Shown one piece after another: positions 24,927 to 32,863 of a stretch of DNA of 64,000 nt; position 1 is the first letter of the stretch; each line of letters opens with the position of its first letter. Source of the stretch: CAG-791 sp002390025 (GTDB lineage Bacteria; Bacillota; Clostridia; Lachnospirales; Lachnospiraceae); contig CAMNLR010000134.1 of assembly GCA_946543465.1 (NCBI GenBank), positions 32,985-96,984 of the forward strand. The letters are read 5' to 3'. The translations under genes were made by a program, and so were the position numbers. The notes beneath the pieces were generated by a model. That model was not told where the DNA came from, did not search any database, and saw only the letters and a list, made by a program, of their open reading frames with translations.

Positions 24927-24970
24927 ACAGGCTTCCGCGGCACAATCATGGCACTGCTGCGGAAGCCTGT
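24927..24970. terminator. hairpin after sufB-like gene; T-run on the minus strand
   Basis: ACAGGCTTCCGC / GCGGAAGCCTGT form a 12-bp perfect stem (extended to 16 with one mismatch) around a 12-base loop. A T-tract (TTTTTATG) follows only on the minus strand; rightward there is none. So it may be a leaky or attenuating structure between sufB-like and the next small gene. Confidence 0.55.
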
Positions 24971-25015
24971 CTGCATATTTGTGAAATGATCAGTTTTCAG
25001 AAAGGAGCTGCACTC

Positions 25016-25255
25016 ATGTTTTTCGGAAAAAAAGACCGCAAAAAGGACCGCGCACAGAGCCCCGCAGGCAGCTACGATCCCGCCTCACAGGAGGCCGTCC
25101 TGCGCTGCAGTATCTGCAACGGGGAGCAGGTAGCGGGCTTCAGGGATAAAAAGACCGGCGCCTTCACAGAGGTAATGTTCATCCGCTCTTCCGCGGACCT
25201 CCAAGAGTTCCGCTCACAGTACGGGATCAGCGGAGAGATCAAAAAGATCTACTGA
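25016..25255 (+). CDS. small conserved-looking protein with a CSIC motif
   Basis: A 79-residue hydrophilic protein: basic N-terminus (MFFGKKDRKKDRAQ), a CSICNGEQVAGFRDKKTGAF segment with two cysteines, and a FRSQYGISGEIKKIY end. I recall similar ~65-80-residue proteins across Lachnospiraceae with no established function; some carry a doubtful 'aspartate dehydrogenase' label. AAAGGAG supports the ATG at 25016 rather than the in-frame ATG ten codons earlier. Convergent with the HD hydrolase gene. Confidence 0.75.
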   Translation: MFFGKKDRKKDRAQSPAGSYDPASQEAVLRCSICNGEQVAGFRDKKTGAFTEVMFIRSSADLQEFRSQYGISGEIKKIY

Positions 25256-25296
25256 AGCGCAATATCTGCTGCGCAGGAAAAGCTGCCGGTTTCAGC

Positions 25297-25980
25297 TCAG
25301 AGGCAGGACATTGCGTGGGCTGTCGAATATCCCTGCATCTCCAGGTCACGAAGAAGGCTGAAGCGGTCCTCATAGTTTCTCTCCTTCCCCTCAGCCGGCA
25401 GGAGAAGCGTATACCTGAGGACGTGCCCGTCGGCAGCAAGGATTTTGTGAAGACACGCCTGCTGACCGCCCGCTGCTCCAGGAATGTCTGTCCTGTCCAG
25501 GGCCGGGATCTCATACCGGAAGTCAAGGGTCAGCGCCTCCAGATCCGGCTCTGCGCCGGTCAGGATCGCCTGCGCGCGGAGATATTTGCGCATTCTCCTT
25601 CTCTCCCGCTCTCCTATGGCCTTCAGACGGCCCGGCGTGCTGTTGTGGCGCAGGTCCGCCAGTTTCACACGTGCCGCGATCCGGTTGCCTGAGAGGGCCT
25701 CTACGTAATCCAGATAAGGCACCCGATCGTCATGGGTCAGGAGCTGAAGGGCCTCCATGACTGCCGGTGAAAAGCCGCAGGCAGCAAGCTGTTCGTGTGT
25801 CCATGCGGTATCCTCGACAACATCATGAAGGAGCGCCGCACATGTCTCGTCCTCCGTCTCCATCTGCTCCGCCAGGTGAAAGGGATGAAAGACATAGGGC
25901 ATGCCGCCCTTGTCGGCCTGGTCCCTGTGGGCTTCAAAACAGATCTGCATGGCTTTTTGAGTAAGTTCAGTGTAAAGCAT
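25297..25980 (-). CDS. HD-domain phosphohydrolase (SpoT/MESH1-like)
   Basis: A 227-residue HD protein. The His-containing PYVFHPFHLAEQM, the HD pair in CAALLHDVVEDTAWT and ARVKLADLRHNSTPGRL match the (p)ppGpp hydrolase fold (HD_4) of SpoT and MESH1 without a synthetase domain. The C-terminal ~70 residues (about 150-227) are a non-HD extension. GGAGGAG precedes the ATG. Hydrolysis of (p)ppGpp is inferred from motif spacing only; other nucleotide substrates are possible. Confidence 0.78.
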   Translation of the reverse strand: MLYTELTQKAMQICFEAHRDQADKGGMPYVFHPFHLAEQMETEDETCAALLHDVVEDTAWTHEQLAACGFSPAVMEALQLLTHDDRVPYLDYVEALSGNRIAARVKLADLRHNSTPGRLKAIGERERRRMRKYLRAQAILTGAEPDLEALTLDFRYEIPALDRTDIPGAAGGQQACLHKILAADGHVLRYTLLLPAEGKERNYEDRFSLLRDLEMQGYSTAHAMSCL

Positions 25981-26071
25981 GGTATTACTCCTCCTCCCGA
26001 TGACTTCTCCTCTTCCTCCGGATCATTCCATCTGTCTGTGAATGATCTGTGTGATCTGCCGGTAAAAGGGA

Positions 26072-26118
26072 TAAAAAAAAGTCCCTCAAACCTCTTTCAG
26101 ACAGGTTATAAGGGACTT
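26072..26118 (-). terminator. terminator of tRNA-Thr
   Basis: Minus strand: AAGTCCCT...AGGGACTT with an inner ACCT/AGGT pairing, then TTTTTTTTATCC. It begins directly after the tRNA 3' end. Confidence 0.88.
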
Positions 26119-26123
26119 CTGAG

Positions 26124-26196
26124 AGCTGGCAACGAGAATCGAACTCGTGACCTCCGCACTACCAATGCGACGCACTACCGACTGTGCTATGCCAGC
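26124..26196 (-). tRNA. tRNA-Thr (anticodon GGU)
   Basis: Reading the minus strand, the acceptor arms are GCTGGCA / TGCCAGC. The D-arm is GCAC...GTGC and the anticodon arm TCGCA-TTGGTAG-TGCGG (anticodon GGT). The T-arm is ACGAG-TTCGATT-CTCGT. The discriminator base is T and CCA is not encoded. The TTCGATT loop and all stems are intact. Confidence 0.95.
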
Positions 26197-26264
26197 ATTT
26201 TGTTTGCTGCTGTTTTCCGCAACGAATGTATATTACCACAGGATTCGGATTTCTGTCAATCAGA

Positions 26265-26342
26265 TTTTTCAAATATTTTCACACTGATTTTTTGCCCTGA
26301 TTTTTTACACGGTTTTTTATACGTTTTTTACAGGATGTTTTT
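26265..26342. repeat. degenerate 11-15-bp array of CACTGATTTTTTG units
   Basis: Five to six units with a six-T run (CACACTGATTTTTTG, CCCTGATTTTTTA, CACGGTTTTTTA, TACGTTTTTTA, CAGGATGTTTTTTG). It sits between the tRNA gene and the C39-like peptidase gene. Confidence 0.6.
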
Positions 26343-26386
26343 TGGCATTCGCCGTCAGAGAGGCAGCAGCACCGCTCTCAAAGCTC

Positions 26387-27085
26387 TCAGACCGGGCGGA
26401 TGGTCAGGAAATGGCCGTGTCCCAGGGTCTTGTCATCGACCCAGAGGGGGCCGGGCTTCCATCCGTCCGCGAGCAGGAACTCTCTCCCTTTTGTGTCGGT
26501 TTCCCTGCAGGCATAGCAGAGCATATGGTGATTTTTGTAGGTCGGGTGGTGATAGACCTGCAGCAGAACGATCGAGCCCTGTTCCAGGGCTTTTTCTATG
26601 GCATCCGGCGTGATCCAGGGGTGAAAGCGGACACGCACGCTCCTGCCCAGCCCTGCAGCCCGCAGGCAGCTGCGGACAAAGATGCCTGTGAGAAAATTGG
26701 AGGTGCCCCCGAAGTGCCCCAGAAAATCCTGGTTCCAGTAGATCCGGGTGCGCCTGCCGATCTCCGCAAACTGCAGGAACATGTCTTCGCTGCTCTCGTT
26801 GGGACGCCGCCTGTTCTCCAGGCCTCTTTGCAGAGTGCGCACGATATTCACTGCGGCAGTGGGGCTGCAGTGACGCTTGTAGCCCTTCTCCAGGTCCATG
26901 AACTGACCTGTCGTGCAATAGGAAGCAAAGGGGATCCATGTCCGGGATCCCCTTTCATTGAGTCCGGTCACCGCCGGGCTTTTTTTTGCCGCGGACCGGC
27001 GCTTTGACAGATCCCGGCGGCCGGACCTTGCCCTGCTGCCGGAATCTGTGACGGTATTGAGTATCTGATTTACCTTTTTGATCAT
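26387..27085 (-). CDS. C39-like papain-fold cysteine peptidase domain protein
   Basis: A 232-residue protein. After a ~45-residue very basic N-terminus comes a peptidase C39-like domain: nucleophile Cys in YKRHCSPTAAVNIVRTL, catalytic His in NHHMLCYACRE, and Asp in FLLADGWKPGP, in the right order and spacing. No signal peptide or TM segment is visible, and no classical ribosome site precedes the ATG. The gene begins 17 bases after the clostripain-like gene stop and is probably translated by coupling. Substrate unknown; it could process or work beside the upstream protease. Confidence 0.65.
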   Translation of the reverse strand: MIKKVNQILNTVTDSGSRARSGRRDLSKRRSAAKKSPAVTGLNERGSRTWIPFASYCTTGQFMDLEKGYKRHCSPTAAVNIVRTLQRGLENRRRPNESSEDMFLQFAEIGRRTRIYWNQDFLGHFGGTSNFLTGIFVRSCLRAAGLGRSVRVRFHPWITPDAIEKALEQGSIVLLQVYHHPTYKNHHMLCYACRETDTKGREFLLADGWKPGPLWVDDKTLGHGHFLTIRPV

Positions 27086-27102
27086 AGAAGTTTATGCAGA
27101 CA

Positions 27103-29607
27103 TTATTTGTTGATCGCCTCTGTCCAGTAGGCCTGATTGTAAATATCGGTCAGGCGGTAGGTCAGGCGCACTTTTCCGGCGGGAAGAAGGCCGTCGCTGA
27201 CGGTCAGGCCGCCCTTGACGGTGATGGGGTCAAGCATGCGGTAGCTGTCCTGATATTTGCCGTCATAGGTGTAGTAATCGCAGACGAAATCAAGCACATC
27301 CCCGTCCTCGATCGCCGTGAGGTTCTTGGCAATGACTTCGATCTCCTCGTCGTCATACTCGGTAGAAGCACCGGCGACATAGCCCTTGGGGTTTTCGTTG
27401 TCAAAGACAACGATGAGATTGACCTTCTGCTCATTGAGGAAGGCGGGAACGCGGCCGGTGATGGTCCAGCTGTCTCCGTCCTCTGTCGTATCGAGGTGGT
27501 AATAGGGCACAATGTGGCCGTTCAGGGTCAGCCATGAATTGCCTTCATCCGCCACGAGGTTTCCGTCCTCATCGAAGCTGTACATGTTGTCGAGGCCCAG
27601 GTCGATGAATCCCTCTCCGTCGTCGTAGAAAAGGTTGAGATCCAGCGACTGGACAAGCCCCCACTGCTGTTCGGAGAGGGTCATGACGGGCTTGCCCTCC
27701 TCATTCTGTGTCCAGTAAAGGGCTGAGGTATCGATATGGTTTTCCGAAATATACTGGATGGTATCCTCGTCGCTGATCAGGCGGTTCGAGAGGAATCCTG
27801 CATTGGAGGAGGAAAGCCCGCTGATGGAGCTGTAGTCGCCTCCGAGGAAGCTCCCCAGGAGCTGGCTGATCATCTCATCGCTCATGCCGGAGGAACCATA
27901 GGGGGAGGTTCCCGAGTAGGAGCCGGAGGAACCGCCGCCGTAAGAACCGCCGCCGTAGGAGCCGCCGGAACCGCCCAGCAGGGTGCCGAAGAGCGAGGGG
28001 ATGGGAGAACCGGTGGTGCTGCCGCCGGCTGCCGCCTGTCCGCTGGCCTGCATTCCCGCGAATACGCGGATGGCCTGGGTGTACTCTTCGTCCATGCCAA
28101 TCTCGCTGTAGGACTGGGCCGCCTTGTCAACATACCTGGTGCTCTGATAAGGGAAATAAATCGACAGTCCGTAGGCATTGGTCATGCCGCGGGAAGTGCG
28201 GTTGTATTTGACCGCGCCACGGATGGCCTCCGCAAGTTCCCTGCCCTCTTTGCTGCCCACATTGTAGGCGAGATGGGCGAGGTCAACCTGGTCGATCCTG
28301 GCGGAAGTTGCGAATTCTCGGCTTCCCCTGCGTGCCATGGAAATGGTCTTGTAGTCCTTATCCTGAATGGATTTTGTGATGGATTTCGAGAAGGCATTGA
28401 GCTTGGAGGGAAGTGTGTTGGCCAGCTCCGCCAGATCCGTGACAGACAGGGTCGTCCCCTGTCCGGGTGTACGTTTGGCACAGGTCTCGACAAAGCCGTC
28501 GACGATCCTCTGCCCGATCTCGACTGTGGGCATGGAGGTATTCCTGCTCAGCGCTGTCAGCCAGTCTGTATAATACCAGCCGATGCCCGGCTCCGTCTCT
28601 TCGGATGCGATCATGTAGTCCGCATAGCTGTTGAGCATCAGTCCGGTCTCGGCGGTTGCCATCAGGCAGGCGTCAAAGCCGACAAAATCGAAGTTGACAC
28701 CGCCGTCCTTGAGGGCCTTGCTGATGCCCGCCAGGCTCATGGAGCCGCTGGCCTTGTGTTTTTCGTCATAGCCGTATCCGCTGACCGAGCCCGAGCCGTG
28801 GTCCCACAGGATCAGCTCGTTGCGGTTGGCGGGGAAATTCTTTTTGCAGAACTGGATAAAGGAAGACAGGGTTGCGGGATCTGTCATGGATCCGACGCCG
28901 GCATTGTCCACAAGCTGTAGGAGTCCTCCCTCTTTGACCTGGTAAATCTGGTTCTTGCTGCTGCTGATGATATTGTTGTTCCAGCGGCTGCATCCGCCCG
29001 TATAGACGATCAGGTTGATATTGTCGGCAATTTTGGCGGACGCCATCTCCTGCAGGTCGGAAGTCGCCATCTTGGCGCGGGATTCAAGGTCCGTACCGCA
29101 GAGGTAGACCATGATGGTCACGACATCTTTGCCGCCGCCCATGATCTGTGTGCGTTTCTCACGGGAGCCGGACGCCACATCGCTGCTGAGTGTGCTGACC
29201 GCATCGCTGTCGGACCAGGAGCTTCCCTGTGAGCCGGAGGAACTGCCGGAGGATGTGCCTGAAGACGTTCCTGAGGACGTGCCCTGGGGAGTCTGGGTAT
29301 AGCCGCCGAAGCTTCCGCCGGAAGATTCGTTTGCAGTCCCGTAGTCATAGCTGACATTGCTGCCGCCGCCGGAACCGCCCAGATTTCCGCCGAACAGATA
29401 GACAAGGGCAATAATGATGATCACGGGGAGGCTGAGGCCCGCACCGCGTGTGATCCTGCCCCCGCCGCCTCCGGAACCGCTTCCCCGGCCGCTGTAACCG
29501 TCCTTTGAGCCGACCGGACCCGTGCCCAGGCCGGATCCTCTGCGTCCCAGACCGGTTCCCTGTCCGGTCACATTTTTCTGCCTGCCGCGAGGCCTTTCAC
29601 GATCCAT
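27103..29607 (-). CDS. membrane-anchored clostripain-family (C11) cysteine peptidase
   Basis: An 834-residue protein. The N-terminus is ~55 residues of Gly/Arg/Ser-rich low complexity, then one TM helix (about 57-73, LSLPVIIIIALVYLF) and a Ser/Gly linker. The C11 domain follows: VVTIMVYLCGTDLESR start, catalytic His in LILWDHGSGS and Cys in FVGFDACLMATAETG. After the protease comes another Gly/Ser-rich linker (GSYGGGSYGGGSSGSYSG) and a beta-rich C-terminal domain of about 200 residues. Clostripains cleave after Arg/Lys and many self-activate. The TM helix predicts an anchored extracellular enzyme. AAGGAGG precedes the ATG. Confidence 0.88.
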   Translation of the reverse strand: MDRERPRGRQKNVTGQGTGLGRRGSGLGTGPVGSKDGYSGRGSGSGGGGGRITRGAGLSLPVIIIIALVYLFGGNLGGSGGGSNVSYDYGTANESSGGSFGGYTQTPQGTSSGTSSGTSSGSSSGSQGSSWSDSDAVSTLSSDVASGSREKRTQIMGGGKDVVTIMVYLCGTDLESRAKMATSDLQEMASAKIADNINLIVYTGGCSRWNNNIISSSKNQIYQVKEGGLLQLVDNAGVGSMTDPATLSSFIQFCKKNFPANRNELILWDHGSGSVSGYGYDEKHKASGSMSLAGISKALKDGGVNFDFVGFDACLMATAETGLMLNSYADYMIASEETEPGIGWYYTDWLTALSRNTSMPTVEIGQRIVDGFVETCAKRTPGQGTTLSVTDLAELANTLPSKLNAFSKSITKSIQDKDYKTISMARRGSREFATSARIDQVDLAHLAYNVGSKEGRELAEAIRGAVKYNRTSRGMTNAYGLSIYFPYQSTRYVDKAAQSYSEIGMDEEYTQAIRVFAGMQASGQAAAGGSTTGSPIPSLFGTLLGGSGGSYGGGSYGGGSSGSYSGTSPYGSSGMSDEMISQLLGSFLGGDYSSISGLSSSNAGFLSNRLISDEDTIQYISENHIDTSALYWTQNEEGKPVMTLSEQQWGLVQSLDLNLFYDDGEGFIDLGLDNMYSFDEDGNLVADEGNSWLTLNGHIVPYYHLDTTEDGDSWTITGRVPAFLNEQKVNLIVVFDNENPKGYVAGASTEYDDEEIEVIAKNLTAIEDGDVLDFVCDYYTYDGKYQDSYRMLDPITVKGGLTVSDGLLPAGKVRLTYRLTDIYNQAYWTEAINK

Positions 29608-29726
29608 AATGTACCTCCTTGAAAATGATGCTGCCTTTAGTGGCAGTTACAGCAATTGTTCGTCCGGCCTGATGTCCCTGCATATGGTCAGCCTGTCGGC
29701 AGAGCGATCTGCGTTCTGTGTCCGTT

Positions 29727-31550
29727 TCAGATTTCCGCCGCGAGTTCCTGCGCCTGTGCCAGGACTCTTTCAAACTTCTGCAGCGCGGCGTGCACGGGAG
29801 CGGGGCTGGCAAGATCGACCCCCGCGTGCCTGAGTTCGTCCAGGGGATCCGCGCTTCCGCCCATGGACAGGAATTCCAGATAGCGGGAAACTGCCTGCGA
29901 TCCGCCGCTGCGCACTGCCTCGGAGAGAGCAACAGCGGAGGTATAGCCCGTGGCATATTTATATACATAAAAAGGTCTGTAGAAGTGGGGGATCCTCGCC
30001 CATTCGTACTGCACTTCCTCGTCCATGGTGAGGACGGGGCCGAAATAGTCGCGGACCAGTCCGGCATAGAGGGCGTTGAGGCTGGCGGGATCCAGGGCCT
30101 CGCCGCGTTCCGCCATCTCGTGGGCGGTCTTTTCGAACTCGGCGAACATGACCTGACGGAAGACCGTGCCCTTGAAATTCTCCAGATACTGGTTGAGGAG
30201 GGCCAGGCGCTCCCGGGGATCCTGTTCGGTCTTCAGGAGATATTCGACCAGAAGGTTCTCGTTCACCGTGGAGGCGACCTCCGCGACAAAGAGTGTGTAC
30301 TCCGCGTAGTGGGGCGGCTGTGCATGGTTGGAATGCCAGGTATGCATGGAGTGTCCCATCTCATGCGCGATGGTGGAGACGCTGTCCAGCGTGCCCGTGA
30401 AATTGGTCATGATATAGGGATTAGAGTGGTAGGTGCCGGAACTGAAGGCCCCGCCGCTCTTGCCGCGGTTGGGATAGACGTCGATCCAGCGCGAGGAAAA
30501 TCCCTCCCGGACGATCTTCGAATAGCTGTCCCCGAGGGGCGCGACAGCCTCCAGGACCATCTGCTGGGCCTGCTCATAGGTGTACTGCCTGCCGCTGCTG
30601 CCGGTGAGCGGCGTGTAGAGATCATAGTAATGCAGCTCATCCAGGGACAGGAGCTTTTTGCGAAGCTCCGCATAACCGTACATGGCAGGAAGATGGGCGC
30701 GGACAGTCTCGATCAACGTATCGTAGACCTCCACGGGAATATTTTCTCCCGCCATGGACATGGCGCGGGAGGATGCGTATCCCCGCACCTGTGCCTCTGC
30801 CGCAGCCGCCTTCACAGCGCCTGCATATGTGGCGGCAAATGTGTTGATGTGCTGTCTGTATCCCCTGTAGAAACTGCGGAAAGCGTTTTCGCGCAGGGTC
30901 CGGTCGGGACTTGTCTGGAGCAGGATGTAGTTGGATCCTGTGAGCTCGTGCTCCTGGCCCTGGCTGTCCCTGACAGGATCAAAGACCATGTCTGCATCCT
31001 GCAGATTGTCCGCGATCTGTCCGGGCGCCGCGAAGACCTCTCCGAAGCGGGCCAGAAGGGCTTCCTCCTTCTCAGAGAGCGTATGGGGCTTCTGCCGCAG
31101 CAGCTTTTCCATGGCAAAGCGGTAGGGAGCAAGCTCCTCCCTCTCCACTGCTGATCTGAGTGTCTCCTCAGAGAGCGAGAGGATTTGCGGCTGCACAAAG
31201 GCCGTACGCGTCACGGCCTCCACGAATTTTGCATAGATGCGGGCATACATCTTCTGTGCCTGCGGAGCGCGGGTATCCTCGCTCCTGCGCAGATTCGCAT
31301 AGGCAAAGAGGTCGCTCAGGAGCAGATCCAGTTCCGTCTCCGCCTCGAGGAGGGCGCGGATGCACCCGGCAGCCGCAGCGCCGTCATGATCCGTCTGCGC
31401 TATCTTTCCCTCAAATGCCGCGACAGCGTCCACCCTGGGGGAGAGCTGCGAAAATGCCGCCTCCCAGTCTTCGTCGTCTCTGTACAGGGATGTCAGGTCC
31501 CACATAAAAGCGGGATCCATCTCCTTTCTCTCTCTGAGTTCTGCCGCCAT
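29727..31550 (-). CDS. pepF: oligoendopeptidase F (M3B)
   Basis: Cytosolic zinc endopeptidase for 7-17-residue peptides. The metal motif HEMGHSMHTWHS (HExxH) and the downstream Glu ligand in YTLFVAEVASTVNENLL are present, as is the C-terminal AGVDLASPAPVHAALQKF typical of PepF. Length ~607 is standard. AGGAGG lies 10 bases before the ATG at 31550 and 4 bases before a TTG two codons earlier; the ATG is preferred. Upstream lies the 23-bp array. Confidence 0.95.
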   Translation of the reverse strand: MAAELRERKEMDPAFMWDLTSLYRDDEDWEAAFSQLSPRVDAVAAFEGKIAQTDHDGAAAAGCIRALLEAETELDLLLSDLFAYANLRRSEDTRAPQAQKMYARIYAKFVEAVTRTAFVQPQILSLSEETLRSAVEREELAPYRFAMEKLLRQKPHTLSEKEEALLARFGEVFAAPGQIADNLQDADMVFDPVRDSQGQEHELTGSNYILLQTSPDRTLRENAFRSFYRGYRQHINTFAATYAGAVKAAAAEAQVRGYASSRAMSMAGENIPVEVYDTLIETVRAHLPAMYGYAELRKKLLSLDELHYYDLYTPLTGSSGRQYTYEQAQQMVLEAVAPLGDSYSKIVREGFSSRWIDVYPNRGKSGGAFSSGTYHSNPYIMTNFTGTLDSVSTIAHEMGHSMHTWHSNHAQPPHYAEYTLFVAEVASTVNENLLVEYLLKTEQDPRERLALLNQYLENFKGTVFRQVMFAEFEKTAHEMAERGEALDPASLNALYAGLVRDYFGPVLTMDEEVQYEWARIPHFYRPFYVYKYATGYTSAVALSEAVRSGGSQAVSRYLEFLSMGGSADPLDELRHAGVDLASPAPVHAALQKFERVLAQAQELAAEI

Positions 31551-31583
31551 AAGCAACTGTCCTCCTAAATCTATAAGTTCCGC

Positions 31584-31717
31584 GATCGATACTATACAAA
31601 TTCTGTGATCAATACCATTTATATTTTTTGATCAATGCTGTTTACATTCCAGGATCAGTACTGTATAGATTCCGGGATCAGTACTGTCTTAATTTCACGA
31701 TTAATACTGTGCGATGG
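31584..31717. repeat. 23-bp tandem array, six units, ending in the lipoprotein stop codon
   Basis: Units begin GATCRATACTGT at 31584, 31607, 31630, 31653, 31676 and 31699, spaced exactly 23 bases. Each is followed by a variable TAYATTYC half. The sixth unit is the reverse of the lipoprotein gene 3' end (the stop and ...SIAQY codons). Substitutions but no indels separate units. Confidence 0.88.
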
Positions 31718-32669
31718 AAAAGGCACTGACCTCAAAGCTCTGTGTGCCCTCCGGCACGGGACCGGCCGCCGTCAGGACATAAGAGGCCTTCCTGCCGGCA
31801 GGGATCATCACTCTCCCGGTCTCTCCGCCCAGGATGCGGTCGTCATCTTTGTAGAGGATCGTAACAAACGCTTCCTGGTCCTTGCCGGAAGAACATCTGA
31901 TGGTGCCGGAAAGTTCCGGGAGCTCTCCGAAGTAAAAATATCCCTGGGAAAGTCCCTCAGAGCTCTTGCGTCCCGCGGAAGGAGCCTCTTCCTCATACTC
32001 CGGAAGCAGGCGCACACGTACTTCTCCGGCCTCATAGCTGTCCGCAGAGGGCATGTTGAGCTCCTCCTCCGTGGGATAGTAATTGTCCGGGTCCTCCGAA
32101 ACCGCCGAAAAACTGACCCTGTCGGGCATTTCGCCGCGCACTGTCATCTCGGAGCCGTAAGCGATCCGGTCTCCGGGGAGCACATAGGTGCGGATGGTCT
32201 TTTCCACCCTGGAGAGTTCGTTTCCGTAGGAATCGTATGCGACCGCAGTGACAGTCGGCCATACCATGGCGAGTTCGCTGTCCTCATTGGAAAGGATCAC
32301 GGCGAAGTCCACCAAATAGGCCGGAAGGGCCTGACCGTAGTCATCGGTCTTTTTGGGCGGATATACATCCGACTCATCGATCTGTGTGATCGAGTAGCCG
32401 CTGTCTGCGATCTCTGCCTCGGGAAGCTCCCTCTGCTCCCTTTCCTCTTTCTCTGCCTCTTCCGCTGTCAGGTCCAGATACAGGTTTTCCTCCTTATCCG
32501 GAGGTCCGTAAACTGTCCCCTCTTCCGGTCCTTTGCTGCAGCCTGTCAAAAGAGCCAGGCTCAGGAGGACCAGCAGAACTGCCTTTCCGCACAAAAGTCC
32601 TTTTCGCAGGCATTTCCCGCTTCCGCGGCGTTCAGATCCGGAAAAAATCGGTTTCTGTCTTTTATACAT
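31701..32669 (-). CDS. lipoprotein of unknown function
   Basis: A basic N-terminus and hydrophobic stretch LLCGKAVLLVLLSLALLTGC form a lipoprotein signal with lipobox LLTG-C. The mature part (~280 residues) is acidic, starts with a Glu-rich linker (LTAEEAEKEEREQRELPEAE), then is beta-rich with no domain I recognise. Several in-frame ATGs cluster at the start; AGGATG supports MYKRQK at 32669. A surface protein fixed to the outer membrane leaflet is expected. The gene lies alone between two terminator/array regions. Confidence 0.75.
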   Translation of the reverse strand: MYKRQKPIFSGSERRGSGKCLRKGLLCGKAVLLVLLSLALLTGCSKGPEEGTVYGPPDKEENLYLDLTAEEAEKEEREQRELPEAEIADSGYSITQIDESDVYPPKKTDDYGQALPAYLVDFAVILSNEDSELAMVWPTVTAVAYDSYGNELSRVEKTIRTYVLPGDRIAYGSEMTVRGEMPDRVSFSAVSEDPDNYYPTEEELNMPSADSYEAGEVRVRLLPEYEEEAPSAGRKSSEGLSQGYFYFGELPELSGTIRCSSGKDQEAFVTILYKDDDRILGGETGRVMIPAGRKASYVLTAAGPVPEGTQSFEVSAFSIAQY

Positions 32670-32749
32670 AGTCATCCTCATAGCATAACAGATATGCGAT
32701 TCTGGTTACTGTAATAACAGTATACCACTTCTGCCGGATCCACGGGAGT

Positions 32750-32793
32750 AAAAAAACAGAACCGGAGGCCTGTGTAAGGTCTCTCCGGTCCTG
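32750..32793 (-). terminator. terminator of the VaFE surface-protein gene
   Basis: Minus strand: CAGGACCGGAG...CTCCGGTTCTG (11 bp, one mismatch), then TTTTTTTACTCC. Confidence 0.85.
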
Positions 32794-32863
32794 TCCCGCA
32801 TGTCCGGAGCTATGGTCCTGCTCCCGCAGACATGGATTCCTCAAGTATCAGTCATACGCAGAC

